This document shows, piece by piece, positions 33,331 to 43,672 of a stretch of 64,000 nt of DNA. Every line of letters starts with the position of its first letter. The stretch's first letter is position 1. Below the pieces are notes generated by a model. The model was not told where the DNA came from and ran no database searches. It saw only the letters and a program-made list of their open reading frames with translations. The position numbers and the translations under genes are program-made. The DNA comes from Candida dubliniensis CD36 (lineage: Eukaryota > Ascomycota > Pichiomycetes > Serinales > Debaryomycetaceae), in contig NC_012861.1 in the NCBI RefSeq assembly GCF_000026945.1, positions 2,170,001-2,234,000 of the forward strand. Direction: 5' to 3'.

Positions 33331-33851
33331 GAACTTTTCCAGGCTTAGCAAAAGATAAGCAAAGAATGTGGAAAGAAATATTTGTATTGTCAAGGTAATA
33401 AATCTTCTCTCATGTGTACAGATGACAGTGTTATTATAACTGAGAAGGTTATCCTATTTACTTTAAAAATATTATACTAATTCATATTTTCATCGAATCT
33501 GTTAGTGCTATAATGTTAGGTTTACATTTATCCAAAATTTCATTATAGTAAAGCCCAAAGCAAAATGGGATGGCTAACTCTAATAGCAACATGCATTTGC
33601 TTGTACCATCTCGCTATAAGGGTTCACATTTATCCAAGTATGTAACTAAATTTTAGGCCCATTATTTTTCTATCTCGCATCCTAGGTAGGTTCTCTTTAG
33701 TTCACATCTCTAATTGCAGTGTTCTCTTTTAAAATAGAAATAGGACAATTTCTGTGACCTGTGAAAGGACACACTGACCTAATTTGTAGTACATGATTGT
33801 ACATTGACATAAGAAAGACATATAGTAGACCTTAGTCCAATAAAGTTAGTT
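33331..33851. other. Intergenic region between the repeat block and YVC1
   Basis: About 520 bp, AT-rich, no gene. The word TT(T/C)ACATTTATCCAA occurs twice, near 33520 and 33624. The right border of the MRS is probably near here, but I cannot place it without comparison to other chromosomes. Confidence 0.5.
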
Positions 33852-36179
33852 TCAAAAAGTTTCATCACTATCATATTGATCAATATCCTCCAATGTGTTG
33901 TCTTTACTGGATTCGAAGCCATCTCTTGAACTACCCATTTCTTGCGAATTGATCAGGATTCCCTCATTGCTGTCATTATCCTCTGTTTCATTAATATTGT
34001 ACATCATAACCGATTTGCTATCATCCACACTTGTAGACATTAATGTACGCCTTGTAATGGTATTTTCAAGATTGCTTAATCTTGTCAAAATCTCGTCAGT
34101 GACTGTGCCATAATTATTGTGGTTGTGGTTGCCAGAATAGGGAGTTGAGAATATAATTGATGGTGATGATTGTTGCTTCAGGTTTTGAATATTCTGTAAT
34201 GGTTGCTGTTGCTGTTGTGCCTGTGTTTGTCTTGGTACAGCAAATGGTTGTTGAAGAAACTTTCTTGAGATTACTCTTTCGCTAGTATTTGTTCGTACCT
34301 TTTCTATTTTACCACCATACCTCTTATTAAGTAACTCATTAATGAAAAAAGAATCAGTCGAAGCCGTACGTATATTTCCCCCATTCAATGTACTCAAAGA
34401 TTGATACTTGTTGGAACGACGGCTCAATCTTCTTTTAGTACTTCGTCCCATGAAATTACTTTCGCCATCAATCTCATGCCCAATCCCATGTATGTTATCT
34501 TCCTCTTGTTTCAAAAATGTAAAATTCTTTAATTCTGAAGAAGGTTGATTGTGGAAACTTTTAGATTTTATTAGTTCATATCCAAATAGCATAAATATAA
34601 TAGGTATTTTAAAAATATGCAAGAAACTGTTAGTCCAATTATTCTGATTATTCAACCTTGCCATTTTAAAATATAATATTAAATTGGTTGTTTTAAAATA
34701 GTTAAACTCTTCTTGATTGCTATCTCTTACCTTTGCAAATACACCACTCAAACAAATAGCCAATATCGTGCCGACAATAAACTGAATTAAAAATAAATAA
34801 CCCATTAGGGTGACTTTTCCCAACGTGTTATAATTTTCCCAATTATTCCATACTGAGGGAGTAAATCCAAAAAAAATTTTGACCATATCGAATAATATTT
34901 CGCCTTTGGCTTGGTTAATGCTTAGGGTTAAAAAGCTGAAATAAAACCCACTGATCAACGTGAAAAAGAAAAAGATCAATCCAACCAAGTTCCAGATCAT
35001 TTTATTGAATGATAATACAATTAAATTAAAAAATTTATAATTATTAAAAATCGAAAGTATTCGAGGAAATAATATAATTCCAATTAAACTGAAAACATCG
35101 GGAAAATAGGGAGTATTGGCCATCTTCAAAACAAATGATAAGTCGATTAAGAAAATCAAACAAAAATCAATATAATTCCAAATTATAGTTTTCATAAATT
35201 GCCATTCTATATTATACAATTTCATAATTAATTCAATATTAAAACTTAAACCAATGACCCAAAATAAAGACCCACTTCCCATAGGGTTGCCAAAAATCAA
35301 CAGAAAATAAAAGATCAGTAACATTATCAATTTGAAATTTATCACAATAGATTGATATTTCGGCACAGTGTTTGCCCGTTTAATTATTTGTTTATATGAT
35401 ATTCTTCTAAATTGGTAATCTGTAACGCAGTCAAGTTCAAGTAATCCTTTTTCATCGTCAGTATAACTGATTCCAGAACCAGTGATATGACTACTCTCGT
35501 TATTTATAAGCTCACCATTATAAAATCTTTCTAATATTCTAACTATGATTGGTTGTGAAAGAAATTTCTTAGCGTTACATAACACACAAAGTTCAAGGGT
35601 GTTAAAATTATGTTGTCGGTCTACTTCATATAATGGTTTGATAAATAACATGTTAACTCGATTCAAGGATTTGTATTCTCTTAGCATTCTAATAGACAAT
35701 AACTCACAAACAGTAGCTTTAGTAATTAGTAAATCAAAACAGACAAGGTTATTCTCCAGTTGAATCAAGTATTCATATCGTAGTAACAACAATGTGAAGA
35801 TAACATTATGCGAGACTTTTTGTCTTGGCCCCTCAATTGCTCTGGTTGAAACTGCATCTAAAGCTGTATATGCTGCTGCTCTTCCTAATCGTGAATCTCT
35901 TCTTTCTGTTACTGCTAATGAAGAGGATCCTAATATCTCTGGTTGAATGTCATGTTGTACATATGCTGCTGGTGGAGATAGTGATAGTTCAGATACCCGT
36001 AATATCTCGTCAGTTATTGGTTTCATTAAAGTTGAATGAATTTCTGGAGATTTCAACTGTTCATATTTCAAACTCAATTGAACTTTATCATTTATCAATT
36101 TTTGAATCTTGTAATAATCATCTCTGAAATCATGTTGACGAATAAGATGACTACTAACATCTCGATGATGTCTGAACAT
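33852..36179 (-). CDS. YVC1: Vacuolar TRP-type cation channel
   Basis: 775 residues from ATG at 36179. The open frame runs 46 codons further upstream, but that part is poly-Phe/Lys from homopolymer runs and MFRHHRDVSS is the likelier start. The cytosolic N-terminal ~270 residues are followed by a cluster of hydrophobic segments between about residues 280 and 520. The last of these flank the pore-like GFTPSVWNNWENYNT (~440) and the S6-like LIQFIVGTILAICLSGVFAK. The C-terminus is acidic, ending ...DIDQYDSDETF, as in yeast Yvc1, whose acidic tail participates in Ca2+ activation. Known role: Ca2+ release from the vacuole under hyperosmotic or oxidative stress. It is the first gene to the right of the repeat block. 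Confidence 0.9.
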   Translation of the reverse strand: MFRHHRDVSSHLIRQHDFRDDYYKIQKLINDKVQLSLKYEQLKSPEIHSTLMKPITDEILRVSELSLSPPAAYVQHDIQPEILGSSSLAVTERRDSRLGRAAAYTALDAVSTRAIEGPRQKVSHNVIFTLLLLRYEYLIQLENNLVCFDLLITKATVCELLSIRMLREYKSLNRVNMLFIKPLYEVDRQHNFNTLELCVLCNAKKFLSQPIIVRILERFYNGELINNESSHITGSGISYTDDEKGLLELDCVTDYQFRRISYKQIIKRANTVPKYQSIVINFKLIMLLIFYFLLIFGNPMGSGSLFWVIGLSFNIELIMKLYNIEWQFMKTIIWNYIDFCLIFLIDLSFVLKMANTPYFPDVFSLIGIILFPRILSIFNNYKFFNLIVLSFNKMIWNLVGLIFFFFTLISGFYFSFLTLSINQAKGEILFDMVKIFFGFTPSVWNNWENYNTLGKVTLMGYLFLIQFIVGTILAICLSGVFAKVRDSNQEEFNYFKTTNLILYFKMARLNNQNNWTNSFLHIFKIPIIFMLFGYELIKSKSFHNQPSSELKNFTFLKQEEDNIHGIGHEIDGESNFMGRSTKRRLSRRSNKYQSLSTLNGGNIRTASTDSFFINELLNKRYGGKIEKVRTNTSERVISRKFLQQPFAVPRQTQAQQQQQPLQNIQNLKQQSSPSIIFSTPYSGNHNHNNYGTVTDEILTRLSNLENTITRRTLMSTSVDDSKSVMMYNINETEDNDSNEGILINSQEMGSSRDGFESSKDNTLEDIDQYDSDETF

Positions 36180-36525
36180 TGATAAAAAAAAATACAATGG
36201 CTTGACTAGGTTGACAAAGGTGATATTATAAAAAGAAATAGAAAACCCAAAAAAAAAAAAAAAAGACTGGAAAGAACTTATAAAATATAAAAAAAAATAT
36301 TGTTGATGATATTGCATTTCATTTAAGGTCGAATTATCGTGTCCCTATATCTTTCCTGAAATTGGTGCAATATATGTTAACCACTTTGAGCACAAAGGTA
36401 AACAAAGCAATGCGTAAAGCAACCAAAGAAAAAAAAAAAAAAAAACAAGAAGACGGCTGTGAAATGAATTAGATCAACAATAAAAAAATACCAGTTATAG
36501 TGAGCCCCTCCCTCCATTGCGGCCA

Positions 36526-39438
36526 CTATCTAATCTTCCTATTCAAAAAATTATATGCTTTCTTGCCATTCTCATCACCTAAAATCGATATGAACTTATC
36601 TTTGGATAAAGATACCAATTCTTCAATATTCCTAACCTGTTGAATCAACGTGTGGTAATTAACTGCATTGATTCCAGGTATATTCTGAATAAAGTCAATA
36701 GCGTCATCATTGTACATTGGTGGATTGCCATCACCGGTTTCAATAGATTTATTAGCTCCTTTGTCAAGGGCAGTTCCCACATCAGGCTCTTCTTGATTGG
36801 CTTTTAATTCAATAAAAATCTGAGCAGTCTCGTAGGGCGACGAGGACCAAATGATCTTAAGTTTCGGGAATGCATACAACAACAGAAGTATTTTCGACTG
36901 AATATTTGACTTTTCATTTAATTCAATTTTACTTTCAACAGATTCATCCCTTGTAATTCGAGTGTATTTAACTTCCGAGAATGGCTCCAACGAAAAAGAT
37001 TGCGTACCATCAAATTCAATTAATAACACGGGTAATTCGTAATGTCTGAACATTTGCTTACACTGCTGGAACAATCTGCCACTGGAGAAACTTTGTACTA
37101 AATCAGAAATAGATTTTCTTTCAACACAAATCTTGGGTGAGAGAATATAATCACCAATAGTAAGCATACATGGAATGACATTGATACCAATTTGATAAAG
37201 CAAATTCGGCGTTGACGAGCCAAACTCCCTAGCATCAACAATTACATTTGACTCATCCGTTTCAGTTTTAAACTTAGAACCTCCGGCTATTCTAGTATTG
37301 GCAATATTATTTCTATTAATTTGAAATTTTGCATTATCATCCTTTGTCTCAAAATGTTTCCCTAAAGTAGCTTTTTCTTTAATAAGTTTTGTGAACGCTT
37401 CCTTCTCTCTTTTAACCCTGCGCAAATGTTTTTCTTCCTCCACAGAATCGCCATAATACATAAAATAGGCATGGGCAGGGTTTTCATGATTAATAGCTTG
37501 ATACATTTCAACTCGTCTTATGAAAGCCAAATTCTGTTCATAGATTATAATATGAGATGGATGTAATTCCTGTAAAATTGATGCATTAAATTTATCATTA
37601 TATGCCTGTACTATCACTTGTTCCTCTTTGTTGATGTGAACAAAGTCAAAATCGTGCTGAAATTGTTGAGTTTCTTCTATCAAATCTAATACCCCAAAGT
37701 TCTCTTCTTGTGTCTCTTTGAATTCTAATGAATCCCTTTCTTCATCTATAGATTCATCTTCCTTCAATTCCAAAAGCATTTCTTGGTCAATATCAACAGT
37801 TTCAAAGTTTTCTGGTGCACGTAACTTATTCACCCGAGCTGCAACGCTTCCTCCTCTAGTTCTTCTCCTTTTGCTGACTGGTTGGCCATTTCTTGTAAAT
37901 GTTTTAGTTATAACAATGTCTGATTCGTCTTCCTTTTGCTCCTTTGCCTCCAATTCCTCCCAAATTCTTTTCACCATGGGATTAATCTGTTCTCTCCAAT
38001 GTGCGTATTCTCGTAATTGATCCTTCATAAAGCGGCGACAACTAAATACCCGCTTGTCTCCAATTATTTCCTCTTGCATAGTTTCCAAAAGTCTGGTCAA
38101 ATCACGGGCAACCCTTTTACTGGAACAAACAATTAGTATGGGACCTTGATTTTTCAAATTACTGGTACTTTTTTCTTGTAATATGTTATGGACTAATTTC
38201 CCCAACTCATTCCATTTGGGTAGCTCCTCAAACACGTAATTACCATCTCTTTTACCAAACGCTCTTTCTTTGGCGCAGCTGATAATTTTAACTGCCTCAT
38301 CTAGATTCAACCAAGGACTTTGTGAACGGTGTATACTCCCAGCTTGGCGTTTCTGGTTCTCATTCACAATTCTCTGCACATTTTGATAAAATGCAATAGA
38401 ATCAAGATTCATCAAACCCACTAACATATTTGTTAGGGTCGATAGACTGGACACAATTTGTTTTGAAGTAAACGAAACCCTGTGCCAGCTAGAATCCATG
38501 GATCCACGAATACGTCGAACAAAATCTGGATCGTGTACATTTTCCATCTCCCAATACTCAGTTGCTAGTGTTGGATTATGTCGTTTCAATTCCCCTAAAC
38601 AAGCCTGAATACAGGTAAGTATGGCTGATTGAATCTGGTTCATATTGTAAGTGAGCTTGACACTTATTTCGGTGGCCAGTTTACGCAACATATCTTTTTT
38701 GTTTTTGATATTAAAGGACTGTGAAATGGTGACGTGAAATCTGGGCCACAAAAAAACATTTGACAATCGTAAAATTTTCAACTTCGTAGCCAAGGGTGTA
38801 AACCCGCCAAAGGACTCTGAATCATCAGAAAAAGCTTTAATGAATCCCCAGTTATTATTATCCCGGTATAAATTAATGACAAACGCGTCGTTTGATGTCT
38901 CTTTTATCCTTTCTGCGTGGAATATAAAAAGTCCGGTTATATCATCTGCACTCACAATAAGCGAAAGAAGGTCAACAACCAACACTCTGGAAGAAATAGC
39001 AACAACTCCGCCTTCTGCATATAATTTTTTTCTTCTCAATGGTAGAGAGTCTCCATTTATGACAACTAGTCTTTCTTGTTGAGATTCATCTTCCCAATTG
39101 AGATCATTCATTTCTTCTTGTAACCTAATCAATTCATCATCTTGAGCATTAAGCACAAATATCAACCCTCGCTTTTTCTTCTTGGTTCTCGAATCAACAA
39201 ATGGTGTACTCAATGCATATAGTAAATTTGCTGTTATAATGTCCCAACCTAGGCCGCAGCCCATTATTAATAACCCATCTTTAGTTAAGGTATCCTCTAC
39301 AATTTCCTGCTGATATTTCAAAGGTAAAACAAAGTTTATTGCTTTATCAGGATATATTGGGACTATATCAGGCTCGCTGAAGTTAAGTGGAATTGTCGAT
39401 TTGTTATTCTCTTCGTCATCGTGTACAAACAAAGACAT
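36526..39438 (-). CDS. RAD1: XPF-family structure-specific endonuclease subunit
   Basis: 970 residues from ATG 39438; the open frame continues 36 codons upstream into a Lys-rich tract, and MSLFVHDDEE is the likely start. It cuts 5' of bubbles and 3' flaps with Rad10 in nucleotide excision repair and single-strand annealing. The N-terminal half is the inactivated SF2 helicase-like domain (LKYQQEIVEDTL, GCGLGWDIITANLL, with no proper Walker A). The nuclease domain has VDAREFGSSTPNLLYQ, GDYILSPKICVERKSISDL (E773-R774-K775) and the HhH2 domain near the end (IQNIPGINAVNYHTLIQ). The catalytic ERKxxxD motif is intact. Divergent from RMI1, with 173 bp between starts. Confidence 0.95.
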   Translation of the reverse strand: MSLFVHDDEENNKSTIPLNFSEPDIVPIYPDKAINFVLPLKYQQEIVEDTLTKDGLLIMGCGLGWDIITANLLYALSTPFVDSRTKKKKRGLIFVLNAQDDELIRLQEEMNDLNWEDESQQERLVVINGDSLPLRRKKLYAEGGVVAISSRVLVVDLLSLIVSADDITGLFIFHAERIKETSNDAFVINLYRDNNNWGFIKAFSDDSESFGGFTPLATKLKILRLSNVFLWPRFHVTISQSFNIKNKKDMLRKLATEISVKLTYNMNQIQSAILTCIQACLGELKRHNPTLATEYWEMENVHDPDFVRRIRGSMDSSWHRVSFTSKQIVSSLSTLTNMLVGLMNLDSIAFYQNVQRIVNENQKRQAGSIHRSQSPWLNLDEAVKIISCAKERAFGKRDGNYVFEELPKWNELGKLVHNILQEKSTSNLKNQGPILIVCSSKRVARDLTRLLETMQEEIIGDKRVFSCRRFMKDQLREYAHWREQINPMVKRIWEELEAKEQKEDESDIVITKTFTRNGQPVSKRRRTRGGSVAARVNKLRAPENFETVDIDQEMLLELKEDESIDEERDSLEFKETQEENFGVLDLIEETQQFQHDFDFVHINKEEQVIVQAYNDKFNASILQELHPSHIIIYEQNLAFIRRVEMYQAINHENPAHAYFMYYGDSVEEEKHLRRVKREKEAFTKLIKEKATLGKHFETKDDNAKFQINRNNIANTRIAGGSKFKTETDESNVIVDAREFGSSTPNLLYQIGINVIPCMLTIGDYILSPKICVERKSISDLVQSFSSGRLFQQCKQMFRHYELPVLLIEFDGTQSFSLEPFSEVKYTRITRDESVESKIELNEKSNIQSKILLLLYAFPKLKIIWSSSPYETAQIFIELKANQEEPDVGTALDKGANKSIETGDGNPPMYNDDAIDFIQNIPGINAVNYHTLIQQVRNIEELVSLSKDKFISILGDENGKKAYNFLNRKIR

Positions 39439-39611
39439 GATGTGAAATGGGGGTATGGTGGTGTAATAACGTAAATTCAAACCAACAATCAACTTTTCCT
39501 TTTCGCGTTCTTGTTTTTTTTTATTTTTTTTTTCGTTTCTCAACAATTTTGTGAACTCTGTTTCTCTTTATGAAGCAATCTTGTCATATTATCTACAACA
39601 GTTATTAAGCT
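39439..39611. promoter_or_regulatory. Bidirectional RAD1-RMI1 promoter
   Basis: 173 bp separates the two ATGs. It contains long poly-T tracts (39508-39533 region) and TTTTCGCG at 39500-39507, the reverse complement of the SCB core CGCGAAAA bound by SBF/MBF-type G1/S factors. Both genes act in recombination and repair, so co-regulation is plausible but not shown. Confidence 0.5.
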
Positions 39612-40118
39612 ATGGAGGAACTTAAATTAGACCGATCAGCAAAGTTTCTTGTAGTAGGAATAGAGAATATATCAAAGTCCAGGTTAAATCAGCTTGAAGA
39701 ATGGAAACAGTTGGATAATCCGAACAAATCCTCAGTTGATAGACTAAACAGAAGAATTATTACTGAAGTCAACCTCAATAACGACGATGAAGATAACGAT
39801 GACAATGGTAGAGCAAACAGGACTAATGCACAAGATACTTATAAGTTATATTTGGAGGACATTTCAACCAAGAATATTACACAAGCTTATGAAAAGGAAC
39901 CATTACGATTTTTACGTGTAGAAAATACCGGCACTCCCCTACCAATAAAACTTGGAGGTAGATTAACAGTTTTAAAGGGAGCACTGACTTTCAATGGAGT
40001 GCTACTTCTCACGAATAAAAATTGTGAATATCATGGCATTCATCCGGACGATGCGAACTATGTGTCTATACTAAATGATGGTGTAATTAAGAAACAAATT
40101 GAGTTACTCCTGCTCTAA
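39612..40118 (+). CDS. RMI1: RecQ-mediated genome instability protein 1 (OB-fold subunit of Sgs1-Top3-Rmi1)
   Basis: 168 residues, shorter than the 241 of S. cerevisiae. It stimulates Top3 in dissolving double Holliday junctions with the RecQ helicase. The C-terminal 95 residues form the RMI1-type OB-fold: TYKLYLEDISTKNITQAYE, EPLRFLR, LPIKLGGRLTVLKGAL and FNGVLLLTNKNCEYHGI. A charged Asn/Asp-rich linker (residues ~55-75) precedes it. Its stop is only 17 bp from the MET12 stop (convergent genes), so the transcripts must overlap. The family call rests on the PIKLGGRL...GVLLL pattern. Confidence 0.85.
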   Translation: MEELKLDRSAKFLVVGIENISKSRLNQLEEWKQLDNPNKSSVDRLNRRIITEVNLNNDDEDNDDNGRANRTNAQDTYKLYLEDISTKNITQAYEKEPLRFLRVENTGTPLPIKLGGRLTVLKGALTFNGVLLLTNKNCEYHGIHPDDANYVSILNDGVIKKQIELLLL

Positions 40119-40135
40119 ATTTTAGCAACTAATTG

Positions 40136-42058
40136 CTATTCGTCAAGTAATAGGTGCCATAACGCGTTTTCGTTTATGAAATCATGATGAATTATGCTGA
40201 CCAATACATAATTTTCATAAATTGAATTCAACAATTCAAACGACTTGGAATTCTTTTTATAGCATCTGGCCCATTCAACCCACAACAAAAATGCTTCCTC
40301 GTTCCAAGCTTTAAAAGATTCGTAATCAATTACTGTTGGCTGAACCACTTCCTTCAGCGGGAATACACCCCAGGTGACTGCATTCTTTGACAACTTAGCA
40401 TTAGGTCCTATTGGTAAATTGGATCGTATTTCACCGTCTTTATCTCCTACATAATAGGTCACTGTTTTATCCAACTCTATTTTCAACAATAATTTCGTCC
40501 AATCCTCCTTGGGCATAAATAACTCAATAAATGATTTTTGATATATGGTTCCATTGCGTGGTCCCCAACCAAAAATATTATCAGTTGATTTGCATCCATT
40601 AATAGCTGGTTGTGATGCAACAGAGAACCACCCTTTTTCATTCAATTGAAATAGCTCCTCTTGTATCAATGCGGTTTCTGGCGACAATGAAGAGTCAGCC
40701 CATGGGATAACATCTACTTTTCCTGATAAATAGTTAATAAATACTCGTGTCAAATCAGCTAATGATTCGGGTGTACCCCATTTCGTTGAAGCTTCTTCCG
40801 GAGTGTGAATTTTCAAAGTAGGACCATACCCATCAATTTCACCATATGCAGGGGAATTTGAGTCACCAAATCTACCATTCGGAAAATCATCCCAAATTGC
40901 ATCTTTACCAAGTGCTCCCTTTCCTGTACTAATATCAACAAGGACTTTTTTATCATTTAACAATGCCTTGCTAACTAGAGCCTTGTTGGATGTGAGCTCA
41001 TTATCGTTTATTGAAGAGATTCTGCGTGGTTTATTGGTCTTGGCCAATGTGACATCTCCTTCTGGTGGGTTTTCTTGTTCATTCTCATCGTCTGAATCAG
41101 AAACAACGGCATCTTCAAATCTTGCGGCATAAGAAGGACCTTCCAAAACTTGTCTCAAGACGTCGGATTTGTCTAAAATGGAAGCAACGGCCTTTTCTAA
41201 ATTCAAAGTGTAGAAATGATATCCTCTGATATTCGTCAGTTTATCTATCCTATCAATTATCTCAGTCAAAATATCTACACCAAGTGCTTTCACGGCATTA
41301 TCGTCATGACAAACTTGGTCAACTTGTTTCAAAATCCCTCTTGGAATAGAAGCATGAGACAATTTGGCGGCTCTGTTAAAAACCTTATATGTAGTTATAG
41401 GCATCAAACCGGGGATTAATGGAATTCCTTTTAATTCGTCATGTTCTTTTAACAATTTTTCGAAGGCAATAAATTTTTCAACATCGAAAAACAACTGTGT
41501 GATTATGAAATCTGCCCCTGCTTTGACCTTTTCTACTAGAAATGGGATGTCTTTTTGTGGATTCTGACTCGAGATGTCAGACCCATCCACATGTCCTTCC
41601 GGATAAGCGGCCACTCCAATACAAAAGTAGTCGCCGTAATTTTCTCTGATATACTTGACCAAGTCAACAGCCCCACTGAAATCACAATTAGGAGTCCAGT
41701 ATTCTTCAGTTCGTGGTGGATCCCCTCTTAGAGCCAAAATGTTTCTTACACCTGCAGCTTTGGCTTTTGACAATGCTTGATCAATGACCTCCTTGTTGGT
41801 GTTGGTACAAGTTAAATGTAAAACTGTGGTTATTCCTATTTCGTTCTGACATGTGGCTGCTAAATCTAAAGATTTTTCACTTGTAGATCCACCTGCACCC
41901 CATGTCACAGTGATGAACAAAGGGTTGAAGGCCAGCATACGGTTCAATCTTGCCAACAAGTTTCTGAACCCAGAATCTGTCTTTGGTGGGAAAAACTCAA
42001 ACGAAACAAACTTTTCGTCTGGTTTTAAGGAAGCAATTCGTTCTGCTACGGTACTCAT
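40136..42058 (-). CDS. MET12: Methylenetetrahydrofolate reductase
   Basis: 640 residues, the eukaryotic two-domain form. It reduces 5,10-methylene-THF to 5-methyl-THF for methionine synthesis. The N-terminal TIM barrel (about 1-300) has FVSFEFFPPKT, PLFITVTWGAGGSTSEKS, HLTCTN, NILALRGDPP and ADFIITQLFFDVEKF. After an acidic linker (~305-325), the regulatory domain shows WDDFPNGRFGDSNSPAYGEI, NGCKSTDNIFGWGPRNGT and VTWGVFPLKEV. Similarity, as I recall the yeast sequences, is closer to Met12 than Met13: the linker and the GKGALGKDAIWDDFP segment. Paralogue choice is therefore moderately sure, enzyme identity very sure. Confidence 0.9.
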   Translation of the reverse strand: MSTVAERIASLKPDEKFVSFEFFPPKTDSGFRNLLARLNRMLAFNPLFITVTWGAGGSTSEKSLDLAATCQNEIGITTVLHLTCTNTNKEVIDQALSKAKAAGVRNILALRGDPPRTEEYWTPNCDFSGAVDLVKYIRENYGDYFCIGVAAYPEGHVDGSDISSQNPQKDIPFLVEKVKAGADFIITQLFFDVEKFIAFEKLLKEHDELKGIPLIPGLMPITTYKVFNRAAKLSHASIPRGILKQVDQVCHDDNAVKALGVDILTEIIDRIDKLTNIRGYHFYTLNLEKAVASILDKSDVLRQVLEGPSYAARFEDAVVSDSDDENEQENPPEGDVTLAKTNKPRRISSINDNELTSNKALVSKALLNDKKVLVDISTGKGALGKDAIWDDFPNGRFGDSNSPAYGEIDGYGPTLKIHTPEEASTKWGTPESLADLTRVFINYLSGKVDVIPWADSSLSPETALIQEELFQLNEKGWFSVASQPAINGCKSTDNIFGWGPRNGTIYQKSFIELFMPKEDWTKLLLKIELDKTVTYYVGDKDGEIRSNLPIGPNAKLSKNAVTWGVFPLKEVVQPTVIDYESFKAWNEEAFLLWVEWARCYKKNSKSFELLNSIYENYVLVSIIHHDFINENALWHLLLDE

Positions 42059-42496
42059 TGGTGATGCTGTTGAAACGATTGGAACTTGGGTTCTGAGTTT
42101 TTATGTGATGTATAGGATAATTATTTGCAATTTTTTTTTTTTTTTTTTTTTCTCGCTCAGTGCGGTTGTGTTATTTTTTTGTTGTTGTAGAGTTTTCCAC
42201 AAGTCGCTGGTGCTCGTGCAATGTGATATAAGATTAGGCGCGTTTTCTGTGTGGCTTTTTTGATTGATAAGCAGTAAGTTGCTCAAAATATATATAAAAG
42301 CACTGATTTGAATAAATGTGGGAGAGTTTGGTGGATTGTAATGAAAGATACTTGAAGGTGATGTATGAAGTGCATTTAGTGGAGGAGGAAAGAAAGACAG
42401 TTCCACTACATTTTTAATAATTGGAAGGTGTTCTCTCTATGGACGAAACCTGTCCTCAAATAAAAAAAAAAAATACTAACTAATACATGAGATTGC
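42059..42496. promoter_or_regulatory. MET12 upstream region
   Basis: 438 bp between the MET12 start and the ATG27 stop, both genes on the minus strand. It contains a ~21-bp poly-T run at about 42131-42152 and a second T-rich patch, typical nucleosome-excluding tracts. No CACGTG is present here, although sulfur-pathway genes often carry one. Confidence 0.45.
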
Positions 42497-43255
42497 CTAT
42501 ACAGCACTATATTCACCTCTATTACTACGTCCAGTAAATTTTTCAATAATTTCTTTGCCAAAGCTGGGTAATCCCTTTAGCAATTCGATAAAGTTCTCGA
42601 CAACTTCTTTCAAGGCACTCTGGAAATCTATAGCGTTCCCTTTATTGTACTGAAACCAAGCACCCCCAATTATATAAATACTTAAAAACAATACCAAAAA
42701 GATAAATATCCAAGTGAACCATCCCCAGGATTCGCCATTGTCGTGTTTTTCTTTCTTCTTGTCTTCTTCACTAGTGATACAGGCAGCTTTGGTCTTCATC
42801 GAAAGTTTCAAATTAGTACCATCCCATTGATCCAAAATGAATTCGTTATTCTGAGACTCCCTATCACATTGGAAGTTTAATTCGGCATTTACAAGAGCAT
42901 CTCCCCAATTAGCACCCTTGTATATAACTTTGATACCGTTGTCAGATGACTCGAAAGTTTTTTGCAAATCAGACGTAAATGAAACTACCTCAGACACAAC
43001 TGGTTTTTCATCTTTACGTAAGATGCTTGTTACACCACATATATCTGAGTTTGCTGGACAATCTTTGATAACAGAAATAGGCTGGCATATGCCGACACTC
43101 CAAGTGATGTTTGTTTGCGAAGGTGGCGTATTCTTAAGAGTGGTGTAGGAATGGACTCCCTTGATACTTTCAAAATTATAACGTTTAATTTCTTTATCAG
43201 AACAATCAAAGGCCAACGCAACAGTAACAAATGTTAATAAAGATGCAAGAATCAT
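42497..43255 (-). CDS. ATG27: Type I membrane autophagy receptor-like protein Atg27
   Basis: 252 residues from ATG 43255; the upstream 12-codon extension would start at TTG. A signal peptide (MILASLLTFVTVALAFDC) leads to a lumenal MRH-like domain with paired cysteines (C in AFDC, GICQP, KDCP, DICG, FQCD, AACI). A single transmembrane helix follows near residue 185-205 (WFTWIFIFLVLFLSIYIIGG), then a cytosolic tail ending in GEYSAV. The terminal YSAV is the tyrosine sorting signal known from yeast Atg27, which cycles between vacuole, Golgi and Atg9 vesicles. Low overall conservation, but topology and terminal motif agree. Confidence 0.88.
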   Translation of the reverse strand: MILASLLTFVTVALAFDCSDKEIKRYNFESIKGVHSYTTLKNTPPSQTNITWSVGICQPISVIKDCPANSDICGVTSILRKDEKPVVSEVVSFTSDLQKTFESSDNGIKVIYKGANWGDALVNAELNFQCDRESQNNEFILDQWDGTNLKLSMKTKAACITSEEDKKKEKHDNGESWGWFTWIFIFLVLFLSIYIIGGAWFQYNKGNAIDFQSALKEVVENFIELLKGLPSFGKEIIEKFTGRSNRGEYSAV

Positions 43256-43672
43256 GATTGTACTGGTGATACTAAGCAAGTTGTAAAGCAATTGATTAAC
43301 TCACGGAGTAAAAGCTTTTTTTTTTTTTTTTTTTTTTTGATGTTGTTGTTTTTTTTTTTTTTTCCTGCATCGTCCTAATTTCTCCGCGCCGCCCATGTAT
43401 CGAGTTTTCCGTCTCCTCCTCCTGCTCCTCTGTCCTGCTAATCTCGCAGTCTGCATATAGTGACTGACACGTGATGCCTCGGATGATAGGATTCAGAATT
43501 TTCACAGGTAAAAAAGAAAAAACTGTAGAAACCCCACTTAAATTGACCTCTTGCTGACTCGATTGAAGATTATTTATGTTGAACTATTTTGTTCTTTTTT
43601 ATTTTTTATGTTAATTTCCTTTCACCAAATCAACTTTCTATTAGTAATTCATTAAATTCTTATTTATCAAAC
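43256..43672. promoter_or_regulatory. Bidirectional ATG27-malate dehydrogenase promoter
   Basis: 417 bp between divergent ATGs. It contains two long poly-T tracts (about 43317-43338 and 43350-43363) and a CACGTG at 43468-43473 in the context GACACGTGAT, a core E-box recognised by Cbf1-type factors. Confidence 0.5.

Noticed and set aside
43589..43672. N-terminal 28-residue extension of malate dehydrogenase as a mitochondrial presequence
   Set aside because: It is Phe/Ser/Asn-rich without arginines, and the protein ends in SKL, which fits the peroxisomal isoform starting at MVKVTVAG.
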